Part shown: in pieces, positions 48,715 through 59,333 of the stretch
Numbering within the stretch: position 1 is the stretch's first letter
How the letters are laid out: every line of letters begins with the position of its first letter
From: Bicyclus anynana
Lineage: Eukaryota > Arthropoda > Insecta > Lepidoptera > Nymphalidae
NCBI RefSeq assembly: GCF_947172395.1
Contig: NC_069095.1
Location: forward strand, 15,164,271-15,228,270
Direction: 5' to 3'
DNA length: 64,000 bases
Position numbers and translations under genes: made by a program
The notes under the pieces: model-generated
What the model was told of the DNA's origin: nothing
Seen by the model: the letters and a program-made list of their open reading frames with translations, nothing else
Database searches by the model: none

Positions 48715-48966
48715 AATATCACCTGATGGTAAGTGATGATGCAATCTATGCTGGAAACGGGCTAACTTGTCCTAACAAGTTAGCCCGTTTCCATCGTAGG
48801 ATGAAAATCCACACACCTTTCGGTTTCTACACGACATCGTACCGGAAAGCTAAATCGCTTGGCTTTGCATCTTTGCCGGTAGGGTGCTAAAGCCTCCCAC
48901 CAGCCAGATCTAGAAAAATCAAGAAAACCTGAATCAACCTAACCGGGAAGGCCACGGAGGCCATCA
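48715..48966 (-). repeat. SINE family A with internal inverted duplication
   Basis: The minus-strand order of family A is present ('TCACCTGATGGTAAGTGATG' tail side to 'GGCCACGGAGGCC' head side), but the B-box portion is deleted. At 48752-48770 and 48775-48793 the phrase TGGAAACGGGCTAACTTGT is repeated in inverted orientation around a 4-base loop, where other copies have it once. Confidence 0.8.
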
Positions 48967-49305
48967 AAAGCACGGGAATCTATTCTAACTATAATATTTT
49001 GTTCTATTAAAATCCAAAAAGTTAACATTTTCGTCGTCCTGAAAGTTTCGTCGTTGACTCCCTGCAGACAGCAATGGGCGACACTTCGCTGCATGCGATC
49101 GGGGAATAATTACTTCGAGTTTAGTTTGGCGCACCTGAGCGTGCCGGCGAATATTGGAAAGTAATAAAGTATGACATAAAAGCCTGGCAACATTAACGAT
49201 TTCCTCGTGTAATACTAACGACTTACATAATCGTTAAGTAGATAGTGTTTATATTCTTCTTCCGCGCGTCTCAATTTATTGTCTTGCGTCATATTATTTA
49301 TCATT

Positions 49306-49390
49306 ATCAGCCAATGGACGTCCACCGCCGGAACGCTGCTGTCTCTTGAATGGACGTACAAACACCATGGTTTTGAGCCGCCAGCATCCA
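49306..49390 (-). pseudogene. RTE-type LINE fragment, left part
   Basis: 'CAGCCAATGGACGTCCACCG' and 'TTTTGAGCCGCCAGCATCCA' correspond to 62690-62770. The fragment continues at 49711 after the inserted SINE. Confidence 0.7.
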
Positions 49391-49710
49391 CCAGCCTCCG
49401 TGGCGCAATAGTATGCGCGGTGGATTTACATGACGGAGGTCCTGGGTTCGATCCCCGGCTGGGCTGATTGAGGTTTTCTTAATCGGTCCAGGTCTGGCTT
49501 TAGCCATGGCTAGTTACCACCCTACCGACAAAGACGTACCTCCAAGCGATTTAGCGTTCCGGTAGGATGTCGTGTAGAAACCTAAAGGAGTGTGGATTTT
49601 CATCCTCCTCCTAACAAGTTAGCCCGCTTCCATCTTAGATTACCTACATCATCGCTTAACATCAGGTGAGATTGTAGTCAAGGGCTAACTTGTAAAGATT
49701 AAAAAAAAAT
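49391..49710 (+). repeat. SINE family A, near full length, nested in a LINE
   Basis: Head 'AGCCTCCGTGGCGCAATAGT', B box 'GGGTTCGATCCCCGGC', body 'GGTTTTCTTAATCGGTCC', 'GTCGTGTAGAAACC', 'CAAGTTAGCCCGCTTCCATC', then an A-run. It splits the LINE fragment: ATCCA stands on the left and ATCCAG on the right of the insertion, a likely short target duplication. Confidence 0.85.
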
Positions 49711-49830
49711 CCAGCAGCTCACTACAACCAACTACTCGTAGATGTCCTCAGTCCACCTAGTGGGAAGTCGACCAACACTGTGTTTTCCGGTGCGGGGTCG
49801 TCGTTCGAAATGTCAAGGCATATTATCATT
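49711..49830 (-). pseudogene. RTE-type LINE fragment, right part
   Basis: 'GATGTCCTCAGTCCACCTAG', 'TCGACCAACACTGTGTTTTC' and 'GGTGCGGGGTCGTCG' continue the fragment interrupted by the SINE. Dead copy. Confidence 0.7.
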
Positions 49831-49879
49831 TTGTCTATTTAATAAAACTTTCATTATGAATAAACCGAAGAATTTAAAC

Positions 49880-50135
49880 TTTGTAAACTAATATCTCCTA
49901 AACTTACAAATGTAACGTTAAAAAGTTAACATAATATCTCATAAATTAACAAATTGATCATTGAAGAGTCAACATCTCCTGAATTTACTTAAATCAATCT
50001 ACTTACATTTTACTTACACTAATAGATAATAAATCTGTTGAATTTACAATTAACCATTGATAAGTTATCTCTAGAATAAACAATTGAACATTGAAGACTT
50101 AAGATCTCCTGAATTTACAATTAAATATTAAAGAT
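49880..50135. repeat. Degenerate ~40-bp tandem repeat
   Basis: The phrase ATCTCCTGAATTTACAATTA and relatives recurs at about 49890, 49933, 49974, 50067 and 50104, each followed by an ATTGAAGA..TTAA-type stretch. Units are diverged and spacing varies (about 37-45 bp, one double), pointing to an old minisatellite. Confidence 0.55.
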
Positions 50136-50203
50136 TTCACAAAGATAAAGTTAGGACAATGATGGCCAGTTGAAAGAAAGAAAAATGCGTTTATTCCGAA
50201 ATT

Positions 50204-50270
50204 ATGCCACACATCACAATATCTCCAGTAAACCACGACATCCAGGACAGTACCCTGCGATGTGTGGCAT
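50204..50270. repeat. 12-bp inverted repeat
   Basis: ATGCCACACATC (50204-50215) and GATGTGTGGCAT (50259-50270) are exact complements around a 43-bp spacer. No function assigned. Confidence 0.7.
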
Positions 50271-50767
50271 AACCCAGAAAATGGCCCCAGCTCAGCATAA
50301 TGATACGTGACCAGTGCCGACATTGAAATCGTCAGTTTATCGCGGGAAATAGCAAATAAAACCAATTAAATATTCATGTACAGTCTTAATTTGTTATTTA
50401 GTTTATTTTCAAGCTTAATTTAATATTTTAATTAACAATTTTTAAACAAACATTGCCGAAAGTCATTGTGGACCCAAATATTCCCCGAGCATAAGTCGTT
50501 ATATCGTATACGATATCCGACCTAATTGCTAAGGGGAGCGGGTTGCGCTGTAATTTGATCCGGTCCGCTCGTTCTACAACCACCTCTGGGAATTAATGGA
50601 GGACAGGACAATACTGTACTGGGACAAGATGGCAGATTGGTATAAATAAATTATAATTTTGAATATAAACGAAAACTCTGGATGGACTTCATCAGAATAG
50701 AGCCTTTTGTAACAGACCTCTTTCGTAAAACTACTAGGTACCTGTAAAGGTGCATTAAAATGTAGTA

Positions 50768-51047
50768 GAGCCGAGATATCCCAATGGATATGACATCTAC
50801 CTTCAATTCGGAGGGCGTAAGTTCGAATACACTCCACCTTTCCATTAAGAAATTAAAACTGTGAAGAAAAAAAACACTGCGAGGAAACCTGCATACCTGA
50901 GAAATTTCTTAATTGAGTGCGTATGTGAAGTCTGCCAATTCGTATTGGGTCAGTGTGGTGGACTATTAGCTTAGCCTCCCTCTTATTTGGAGAGGAGACT
51001 CGTGCTCAACAATGAGACGAATATGGGTTGTTAATGATGATGATTAA
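50768..51047 (+). repeat. SINE family B, full length but diverged
   Basis: 'GAGCCGAGATATCCCAATGG' (A box region), 'GGGCGTAAGTTCGAATACAC' (B box), body 'GAGGAAACCTGCATACCTGA', 3' 'GAGACTCGTGCTCAACAATG' and a GATGATGATT tail. An old copy by its mismatches. Confidence 0.8.
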
Positions 51048-51879
51048 AAATGTAGCACAATACTTGGATCTTGCTCACGAAATTACCGCCATGTGGAACG
51101 TTGAATCAACCATTGTTATTCCGATACTTGTTAGTCGAATGGGATTAATAGAATTATGGTTGGGAACCTGAAAAATAAATCCAGGACCCCTATACTTCAA
51201 ATATCAGAACAAAATAATAAACCAGACACTATTACTCCTGTAGTCATCACCATGTTGTAATTAACTCCTTTTTTAACACGGTGTTGTACGCCATTACTAA
51301 GTATTTATTTATTTATTTATTGTAAGTATACGGCATCTATTTTACATATGCTGCACCCGTACTAAGTAGTAATTTGCAAGCTCCTTACGAAGGTAGCTCA
51401 TTTAAGAAGCTTATTTTTCTCAAAAAAATGAATACCATAATCAGTTTGACAGAAGACTCGCTAACGTAATTCGGTTAGATAATATGCTCGGGAAGAATGT
51501 TTCCTACAGCCAGTTATAGTTTTCAACTAAAGTTCGAATACTATAGAAACTAAAACTGCGAGCAGAAACTAAATGTTACTACATCTAAGCAATAAAACTT
51601 CAGCAACTGTTGGCAACTTCTGCAGAAATAGTTTTATATAAAGAATATAAAAATGATAATCGCTTCTTTGGAACCATCAGGCATATTGTGATTTGTGATA
51701 CCTGAAAGGACAAAAGACTCGTATATGGTATTGTATGATAAGGACATTTTATGTACTGTTGTACATTGTAAGAGCGATGTATAATTATTGCGTTGCGTTG
51801 CATCATCGCAATGGATCTACGCAATATTGACATCGTTGCGTTGACGTAAAACGTGCATCCAATCAGTCATTGCAATGCA

Positions 51880-52145
51880 TTTTTTTTTTTGAATGGAAGC
51901 GGGCTAACTTGTTAGGAGGAGTATGAAAATCCACACCCCTTTCGATTTCTACACGGCATCGTACCGGAACGCTAAATCGCTTTGCGGTATGTCTTTGCCG
52001 GTACGGTAGTAACTACCCACAGCCGAAACCTCCCACCAGCCAGAATTGGACAAATTAAGAAAATCTCAATCTGCCCAGCTGGGGATCGAACCCAGGACCT
52101 CCGTCTTGTAAATCCACCGCGCAGACCACTGCGCCACGGAGGCCG
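51880..52145 (-). repeat. SINE family A, near full length
   Basis: T-run at 51880 (the complement of its A tail), 'GAAGCGGGCTAACTTGTTAG', 'GTACCGGAACGCTAAATCGC', 'GGGGATCGAACCCAGGACCT' (B box complement) and 'GCGCCACGGAGGCC' (head). No clear target duplication. A short direct repeat, ATGTTACTCAT, stands just outside the head side (52153 and 52173). Confidence 0.85.
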
Positions 52146-52418
52146 TAAAATACATGTTACTCATACAAAACAAATGTTACTCATGGAGCACTGTTCATCG
52201 TCGCTCAAGAGGAGCGAGAGCGCAGCGCATCTTCCTTCCCCCACTTCGTCTCTTGTCTGTCAATCCGTTGAAATGACGTCGCTTGTACATAGGCATGTAA
52301 TTTAAAATATATGGATAACGACGCAGCGTCGACGCAACGTAACGCACTAATGAGACGGAAGCCTTATAGGCTATTTCGAGAAGCTGCATTAAACAATATA
52401 CAGGTTTATCAACTTCGT

Positions 52419-52665
52419 CGTTATCAACCCATATACGGCTCACTGCTGAGCTCGAGTCTCCTCTCAGAATGAGAAGGGTTAGGCCAATAGTCCACCACGC
52501 TGGCCCAATGCGGATTGGCAGACTTCACACACACAGAGAATTAAGAAATTCTCTGGTGTGCAAGTTTCCTCACGATGTTTTTCCTTCACCGTTTGAGACA
52601 CGTGATATTTAATTTCTTAAAGTGCACACAACTGAAAAGTTGGAGGTGCATGCCCCGGACCGGAT
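52419..52665 (-). repeat. SINE family B, head-truncated
   Basis: From 'CGTTATCAACCCATATACGG' to 'GGTGCATGCCCCGGACCGGA', where it breaks at the B box (52665). Otherwise close to the 11084 copy. Confidence 0.8.
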
Positions 52666-52923
52666 TGTTATTAATCTAGGTCGTAGTCCTGTAAATCCTG
52701 TCGAAGAATTTTAAATGACACAAGCGCTCGTTAATAAAATTACCCTCTCATTTCTCCGGCCATTGCATTTAATGACAAATTGTAGGATTGATCCGCTTTT
52801 CCATTTTATGGCCATTTCCATTTATTGAGATTCATTGATGACGTTTATCTACGCGATGTATTTGAATAATGGTGTATTTTATTTTTAATTTGTATGATTT
52901 TCTTATTTGCAGTAAACTACTAC

Positions 52924-53134
52924 TAATTAAGTACAACAGCCGTGATAGCCCAGTGGATATGACCTCTGCCTCCGATTCCGGAGGGTGTGGGTTCGAAACC
53001 GGTCCAGGGCATACACCTCCAACTTTTCAGAAGTGCATTTTAAGAAATTAAATATCACGTGTCTCAAACGGTGAAGGAAAAACATCGTGAGGAAACCTGC
53101 AAACCGAAGAATTTTCTTAATTCTCTGCGTGTGT
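52924..53134 (+). repeat. SINE family B, 3'-truncated
   Basis: Good head (AGCCGTGATAGCCCAGTGGA), B box GGGTTCGAAACCGG and body to 'TTCTCTGCGTGTG', then it stops. The 13 bp before the head, TAATTAAGTACAA, are the same as before the copy at 54416. Confidence 0.8.
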
Positions 53135-54402
53135 TCAAAAAAATATTCATTGTTAACTACCTACCGCAAAATACCGCCTGACACTATTCAAAGAATTAAA
53201 AAAGAAGTCTTCATCCAAAAAGCGACTTCTTTTTTAAAGTCAGTTAGAAGTAGTTTTTGAATTGGGTTAGCTGCATTAGCCCAATTACACAACTGTTGTA
53301 GCAAAGTTTTAGTTTTCTCCCAGTCGCCCCTAGTACGAAGTACACTTCGTCGGGGACACATTTTTAATATCGATACATTATATCGAAAATTTTAATAATT
53401 AATAATTTTAATTTATGATTTAATAACTTGTTTATATTTGTAGATTTAAATGATTAACGATTATGTTGTTTAATATTTTATATGTAAACCATACATTGAA
53501 TTTCTTCATCTAAATCTTTCTTTAAGTTAATAGTATTTTGTGTTTATCTAACTGTATTGACATAAATAGTCTAGTATGTTTTAGTGTTTTGGTGCTTATT
53601 ATGTCGCCAGTTTGATGTTATGTTTTATTTCATTTATATCTTTATGACAACGTTTTTTGCCTTGAAGTAACAAGTTACCTGGTAGTTCGGACATGTACGC
53701 TTACTAAAAAAAAACGGTCAAGTGCGTGTCGCGTTGGTAAATAAACACTTTATTCAATGCACAAAAATAGCAATAACGATACCTCACACCATGGGATAGA
53801 CGATAAAAAATCATCCTCACTTTGCGTGTATGGATTTTTATATAGGATTTTTATATAAATTTCCTTAACTTTGTTCCTATTTTTAATGTACTTAAACATA
53901 CTTATGCTAAAGTACAGCTTTCTTGCAGTAGATAATAATAGTATCTGCGCTATACCGCGGACAGACGGACGGATTGACGGATAGACAGGAGGAAAGTACT
54001 TATAAGGGTTCCTTGGGGACTACGGATCCCTAATGATGTCTCTACCGCCACACGCAATGCGTCACATTCAGCGTTCAACTCTTTGATTGACCCTGTAGCT
54101 ATCGAAGGATATCATTAAATTTTTAATATAATTTTCTAGATAACGTCCTTCGTTCGGTTCTCATAAATATTCATTTAAGGCGCCCAATTTAAATAAAAAT
54201 ATTCAGATTAAAAGATGAAAAATTCGACATGTTTTGTACTAAGGCTGTAATGGCGCGTAATGGCATCGTTGTGACGAAGTGACAAAGCTCTTTGCCGCTA
54301 AAGACTCCTTTGATATGAGATATATTTCACTTCTGAATCTAGTTCATTGAGGAGATATTCCACTAATGCAAAATCATAAAAGACTTTTCAGTGTCATTCG
54401 TT
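53135..54402. other. Non-coding stretch
   Basis: No gene is supported. A short foldback of AAGAAGTC / GACTTCTT is present at about 53200-53235. The rest is AT-rich. Confidence 0.4.
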
Positions 54403-54722
54403 TAATTAAGTACAAGAGCCGTGATAGCCCAGTGGATATGACCTCTGCCTCCAATTCTGGAGGGTGTTTGAATCAGGTCCGGGGCACCTCCAACTTTTCA
54501 GTTGTGTACATTTAAAAAAAAAATATCACCTGTCTCAAACGGTGAAGGAAAACATCGCGAGGAAACATGCATAACAGAGAATTTTCTTAATGCTCTGCGT
54601 GTGTGAAGTCTCCCAATCCGCATTGGGCAGCATGGTGGACTATTGGCCTAACCCCTCTCATTCCGAGAGGAGGCTCGAGCTCAGCAGTGAGCCGAATATG
54701 GATTGATAACGACGACGATAAC
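54403..54722 (+). repeat. SINE family B, near full length
   Basis: 'GAGCCGTGATAGCCCAGTGG', damaged B box (GTTTGAATCAGGTCC), 'CTGTCTCAAACGGTGAAGGA', 'CTCGAGCTCAGCAGTGAGCC' and tail GATAACGACGACGATAAC. It is preceded by the same TAATTAAGTACAA as the 52924 copy. Confidence 0.85.
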
Positions 54723-56339
54723 TCTTTAAGCTGTAGTTTGGGGAAGTACTACCACTATGCTTATCATAATCTTCAAGGCACAGTGAGTGTGTACCGACAC
54801 GAACCTTCCAACGTCAGGCAGCTACTGTTTTTTTAAAAGAGAAGCTCAATATTTTATGTCTCGATCTTTGCACCAACGGTCAGTTAGTTTCGTGTAGACT
54901 TCACGTAACATTTGTCGTAATATACATATTTTTACACAAAGGCTTATACAAGTATCTAGGCTAATTGCCACAATACTCGTAGAGCGGGTTGGGATTGGTA
55001 ATTTAATCCGAGCCGCCGCCCGGGAATTAATCGTAGACTGGACAAACTCGAATTTCGGAAAATTGTGCAGACTTACTATTTGCGTAGACAGGCCGTTAGA
55101 TCTAAAATATATACCTACCTCTAAAAAGGTAGGAACTACCTAAGAATAAAACCATATAAGAATAAAAATAACGTATAAGAATAATCCGTAATGATCTGTA
55201 ATGATGTTTTGTATAACTAAGCTCTCAAGTGCGTTTCGAATTCACTGTCTCTCTCTGTCTAACATGATCCTATAGACGCCAGATCGAAGCTCACACTGTT
55301 GATGTGATAAAAATATCGTTAAAGAATAGCCACGCTCTATTTCTTTAAATTACCTACTCTTTCGCTCCTTGTTGGTGAAATTTTGGAAATTTTCTAGTAG
55401 TCCAACTTATTTGACTTTCAAATTGCTAGACTCTCACACATATTTTTATCCCTTCTTTAAAGAGCTTCATGTAAAATACCTGTTAATCCCTAAGAGTCCG
55501 TAACAATCATCTTTATGGGTAGAAAATTAATGGTTTACTTATTTAAGATTTAAGAGTTTCCTAATCAAAGGAATTAAAAATTCAACGGGAGATTCATGAG
55601 GAAATAGCTTATGAATCTCCAGTTACATTTCTAATTTATCTAGTTGAACAGATTAAAGCATTAAATAAACAAAAAATAGTTGTATGCTTAGGTGGGCACC
55701 TCGCCTCTAGAAATGACTCTATATACAGGGCGTCCCGTAAATATTATGACAACTACACTTTACAAGGTGAGAGCTGACATCTAGGCATACTAAATTAATT
55801 TAATATATTATGTTAGCCGATACGGTACAAAATCCAAAAATCCCTACCGTCAGAGCAATTTAGTCATACCATGTACTAAAAAACAAAAAAAAATACATTG
55901 AACTATAAGATTACAATGTTTTTATTTACGAGACATCCTGTATACAAAATATTTCTTGTATGTATTGCTATTTCGTTATTCAAATGGATCTTAAACAACG
56001 TAGCCGAATCTAGATTTCTTCTGAGTGCGTTGTAAGGATATTAGTCAAGTAGTTTTTGCGCTGGGTCCTAATTAGCCCACATTAGTGCTGGGACTCAGGG
56101 ACCGCTCCGACACAGGCGACCTGGTTCTGGAGTTGAGCGTCTATTTACTACTAGTGAAGTTAAATGAGCACCATTAACTCTACTGTCGCTTACATTAAAT
56201 GTACCTAGGATACAAAGCCTAATGTGACTGTATTTCACAGACAAAGAAACAGTAGAGATTTTTGTGGCAGAACTAGTCCAGCACAACATTGTTGGTGTAA
56301 TTGGTTGGTGATCATTAGATTTTTTACTTAAGCCTACAG
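54723..56339. other. Non-coding stretch
   Basis: No gene, RNA gene or bounded transposon was recognised. Weak inverted similarity around 55590-55620 (GATTCATGAGG...TATGAATCTCC) is too short to call. Confidence 0.4.
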
Positions 56340-56351
56340 CCTACAGCCTAC

Positions 56352-56391
56352 AAAAGATTTTTTTACTCTCCAAAGAGTAAAAAAATCTTTT
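56352..56391. repeat. Perfect 18-bp hairpin
   Basis: Arms AAAAGATTTTTTTACTCT (56352-56369) and its exact complement (56374-56391) with a 4-base loop (CCAA). It is preceded by three AGCCTAC units (56331-56350). Confidence 0.9.
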
Positions 56392-56580
56392 TCATTTCTC
56401 ATACTCGGAAAGTAGTATTGTTTTGATCAGAGTAGTGGGTGGAAAATGCTGCTTCCCTACACAGGGAGGGAATAACTCATACAAATTACTTCCCACCTAA
56501 GGGCCGGAATGAACTTTAAAAATAGAACTGCTGTCATTAGCTGTGAAGAGTTTTATGTTTTTTTTTTTTAATTTGTCCCC

Positions 56581-56590
56581 AACTAAATTC
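56581..56590. repeat. Target-site duplication, left copy
   Basis: AACTAAATTC stands directly before the LINE and again directly after it at 58533-58542. The empty site would read GTCCCC-AACTAAATTC-GGGGAC. Confidence 0.85.
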
Positions 56591-58510
56591 TATAAGACCC
56601 ACCGTACGAAAAGAACCAAAAAGTTCTCAGACCATACACTTAAACTCATGGAAGAGAGGCAAGAAATGAGATTGCAGTCTTCAGCAGATGCGTCAAAATA
56701 CCGACAAATCAGTAGACAGATCTCCAAGTCGCAAACCAGCGACTTGCGAAACTTCAATACTGAGCGTATTAAAAATGCGATTGAAAACAATCGCGGCTCG
56801 AAAGTTTTCACCAGAGATCTGTCTATTGGACAGAGGCAGCTGACGCGTTTGAAGACCGAGCACGGTAATCTGATTTCTTCCAAGCCCGAGTTATTAAGTG
56901 AGGTCGAGAAGTTCTATGGACAGCTATACACGACTACTCAGCAGCCTGTTGACAACTTGGCTAAAGACCCCAGAGCCAAGTTGACCCGACACTATACCGA
57001 AGATATCCCGGACGTCAGCCTATACGAGATTAGTGTGGCTCTCAAACACCTGAAGAACAATAAGGCGCCAGGTGAGGACGGAATCACAGCAGAACTCCTG
57101 AAAGCGGGTGGAAAACCGATACTTAAAGTCCTTCAGCGATTGTTCAATTCCGTCATTCACGAGGGCACGATGCCTGAGGCGTGGCATAGGAGCGTGGTGG
57201 TTCTGTTCTTCAAAAAAGGTGACAACACCTTGCTGAAGAATTACAGACCCATCTCGCTGCTAAGCCATGTTTACAAATTGTTCTCGAGAGTCATTACGAA
57301 TCGTCTCGCTAATAGGTTTGACGACTTCCAGCCTCCCGAACAAGCCGGTTTCCGAAAAGGTTTTAGTACCATAGACCACATCCATACGCTGCGGCAGGTT
57401 ATACAGAAGACTCACGAGTATAACCAGCCACTTTGCTTAGCGTTTGTGGACTATGAGAAAGCCTTCGATTCGGTGGAAACCTGGGCTGTGCTAAGGTCAT
57501 TGCAGAGATGCCGAATTGATTACAGGTATATCCAAGCGTTGAAGTGCTTGTACGAAAACGCCACTATGTCAGTCCGTATTCAGGATCAGACTACGAGGCC
57601 AATCCAGTTGCAGCGAGGAGTGCGTCAGGGAGATGTGATCTCTCCGAAGCTATTTACCGCCACATTGGAAGACGTCTTTAAGCTTCTGGACTGGGGCGGA
57701 CTTGGCATCAACATCAATGGCGAGTACATCACTCAACTGCGGTTCGCGGACGATGTAGTCATCATGGCACAGACTCTGGATGACCTTAGTACCATGCTCA
57801 ATGACCTCAGCAGCGTTTCTCAACAGGTGGGCCTGAAAATGAACATGGGCAAAACAAAAATAATGTGTAATGCTCATGTATCGCTCCACCCAGTTATAGT
57901 TGAGAACGCTGCACTCGAAATTGTAGACGAATACATATACCTAGGACATATGATCCAGTTAGGTAGGTCCAATTTCGAGAAAGAGGTGAACCGTCGAATC
58001 CAACTCGGCTGGGCTGCATTCGGGAAACTTCGCGACATCTTTTCGTCCGAAATTCCTCAGTGCCTGAAGACAAAAGTCTTCGAACAGTGCGTGTTGCCAG
58101 TGATGACCTATGGTTCCGAGACTTGGTCGCTAACTATGGGCCTCATAAGAAGGCTCAGAGTCACACAGCGGGCGATGGAACGAGCTATGTTAGGAGTATC
58201 TCTGCGTGATCGAATCAGAAATGAGGAGATCCGCAGAAGAACCAAAGTCACCGACATAGCTCAACGAGTTGCGAAGCTGAAGTGGCAATGGGCGGGGCAC
58301 ATAGTGCGAAGAGCCGATGGACGTTGGGGTCCCAAAGTGCTGGAATGGCGACCCCGCACTAGTAAGCGCAGTGTTGGCCGACCCCCCACCAGGTGGACTG
58401 ACGACATCAAGCGAGTCGCAGGGATTCGCTGGATGCAGATGGCTCAGTATCGTGATGTTTGGAAGTCCCTACAAAAGGCCTATGTCCTGCAGTGGACGTC
58501 CATCGGCTGA
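56591..58510 (+). CDS. Reverse transcriptase of the truncated RTE-type LINE
   Basis: Open in frame from the 5' truncation point to TGA at 58508-58510, about 639 residues. RT motifs in order: NNKAPGEDGITAEL, LFFKKGDN, LKNYRPISLLSHVYKLFSRV, EQAGFRKGFSTIDHI, FVDYEKAFDS (catalytic Asp), RQGDVISPKLF and LRFADDVVI (catalytic DD), then VGLKMNMGKTK. The C-terminus has KLKWQWAGHIVRRADGRWG and GRPPTRWTDDI, typical of RTE/BovB-like elements. No endonuclease domain remains, so this copy cannot move alone. An ATG at 56543 in the flank could extend the ORF by 16 flanking residues (MKSFMFFFFNLSPTKF) but is unlikely to matter. Not a host gene. Confidence 0.9.
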   Translation, partial: YKTHRTKRTKKFSDHTLKLMEERQEMRLQSSADASKYRQISRQISKSQTSDLRNFNTERIKNAIENNRGSKVFTRDLSIGQRQLTRLKTEHGNLISSKPELLSEVEKFYGQLYTTTQQPVDNLAKDPRAKLTRHYTEDIPDVSLYEISVALKHLKNNKAPGEDGITAELLKAGGKPILKVLQRLFNSVIHEGTMPEAWHRSVVVLFFKKGDNTLLKNYRPISLLSHVYKLFSRVITNRLANRFDDFQPPEQAGFRKGFSTIDHIHTLRQVIQKTHEYNQPLCLAFVDYEKAFDSVETWAVLRSLQRCRIDYRYIQALKCLYENATMSVRIQDQTTRPIQLQRGVRQGDVISPKLFTATLEDVFKLLDWGGLGININGEYITQLRFADDVVIMAQTLDDLSTMLNDLSSVSQQVGLKMNMGKTKIMCNAHVSLHPVIVENAALEIVDEYIYLGHMIQLGRSNFEKEVNRRIQLGWAAFGKLRDIFSSEIPQCLKTKVFEQCVLPVMTYGSETWSLTMGLIRRLRVTQRAMERAMLGVSLRDRIRNEEIRRRTKVTDIAQRVAKLKWQWAGHIVRRADGRWGPKVLEWRPRTSKRSVGRPPTRWTDDIKRVAGIRWMQMAQYRDVWKSLQKAYVLQWTSIG

Positions 58511-58532
58511 TATGATGATGATGATGATGATG
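56591..58532 (+). mobile_element. RTE-type LINE, 5'-truncated, with target duplication
   Basis: About 1.94 kb, bounded by the 10-bp duplication AACTAAATTC and ending in (ATG)n (58511-58532). The endonuclease region is missing, as expected from incomplete reverse transcription. Its ORF is open throughout and nearly identical to 62668-64000, so the insertion is recent. Confidence 0.92.
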
Positions 58533-58542
58533 AACTAAATTC
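58533..58542. repeat. Target-site duplication, right copy
   Basis: AACTAAATTC, identical to 56581-56590, immediately after the LINE's (ATG)n tail. Confidence 0.85.
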
Positions 58543-59184
58543 GGGGACAGGCAAAGATCATTGACCATACAGCCTGTTCAGACGTCAATAAAGTTCTAGA
58601 GGAAAACTTTTATGTAAAAAGTAAAGTAATTATAAAAAAAATGCTATGGCCATGTGAGTTTCTAAATTTAGCGCAAACTTCTTAATCGGAATAAGCCGCA
58701 CCAATAACGTGTTGAGTTCCCTAAATAAAATTTGAAAAGTCGACATAAATTGGCGGGATACTAATCTGTTACATAACAGTGACGGAGTTTAAAAACAATA
58801 GATAATGATTAAAAAATATAATGACAATTAACTTTAAATATTATATATTATAAGATATATATTATTTAATATTAAAAAAAATCTAAACTGAATTTTGTCT
58901 AAAGTCATTTCCGAACGACTATTTGCCGTCTCATTTCTTCTCGCGCTTTCTCTCTTTCTCTCTCCCCAAGATGGTGGATTAAACAAGACGTTTTTGAGTG
59001 CTATCTAAAGGTTTATTTTAAAAACCATACAAATGTGAACCAGTAATTTTATATTGCAATAAGCAATATAGGTATTCCACCAAAGGAAAAGTGAATTCTA
59101 TAACATTAGTGGTTCTTCGAGTAGGATGTAACGAGATTTTTACGTAAGTCATTCTCCTTAGAGAGAGCGGCCTAGCGGGGAGTA
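58543..59184. other. Non-coding stretch
   Basis: AT-rich. A CT-rich run (58930-58965, CTTTCTCTCTTTCTCTC) is present; no gene is supported. Confidence 0.4.
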
Positions 59185-59226
59185 GTCGGTAAAGCAGTCG
59201 TCCAATTTGACAACTGCTTTACCGAC
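59185..59226. repeat. Perfect 14-bp hairpin
   Basis: GTCGGTAAAGCAGT (59185-59198) and its complement (59213-59226) around a 14-base loop. Confidence 0.85.
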
Positions 59227-59333
59227 GTTGCAAGAGCGGGCCAAATAAATAGACAATAATTATAATTTCCTCGTAAATGAAATGAAATTTCCTCATATAT
59301 TCGAAATGAAAAGTAGAGTGTTTAATACGGGTA

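Noticed and set aside
49279..49507. ORFs of 62-66 codons at the SINE
   Set aside because: Translations of SINE family A; the same peptide (ISPAGDRTQDLR) appears again at 51982-52305 from another copy.
49880..50135. CRISPR-like array
   Set aside because: Units are diverged and contiguous without conserved repeats or unique spacers, and the sequence is from an animal genome.
56543..56590. Start of the LINE ORF at the ATG at 56543
   Set aside because: The target duplication shows the element begins at 56591, so the first 16 codons are flanking DNA.
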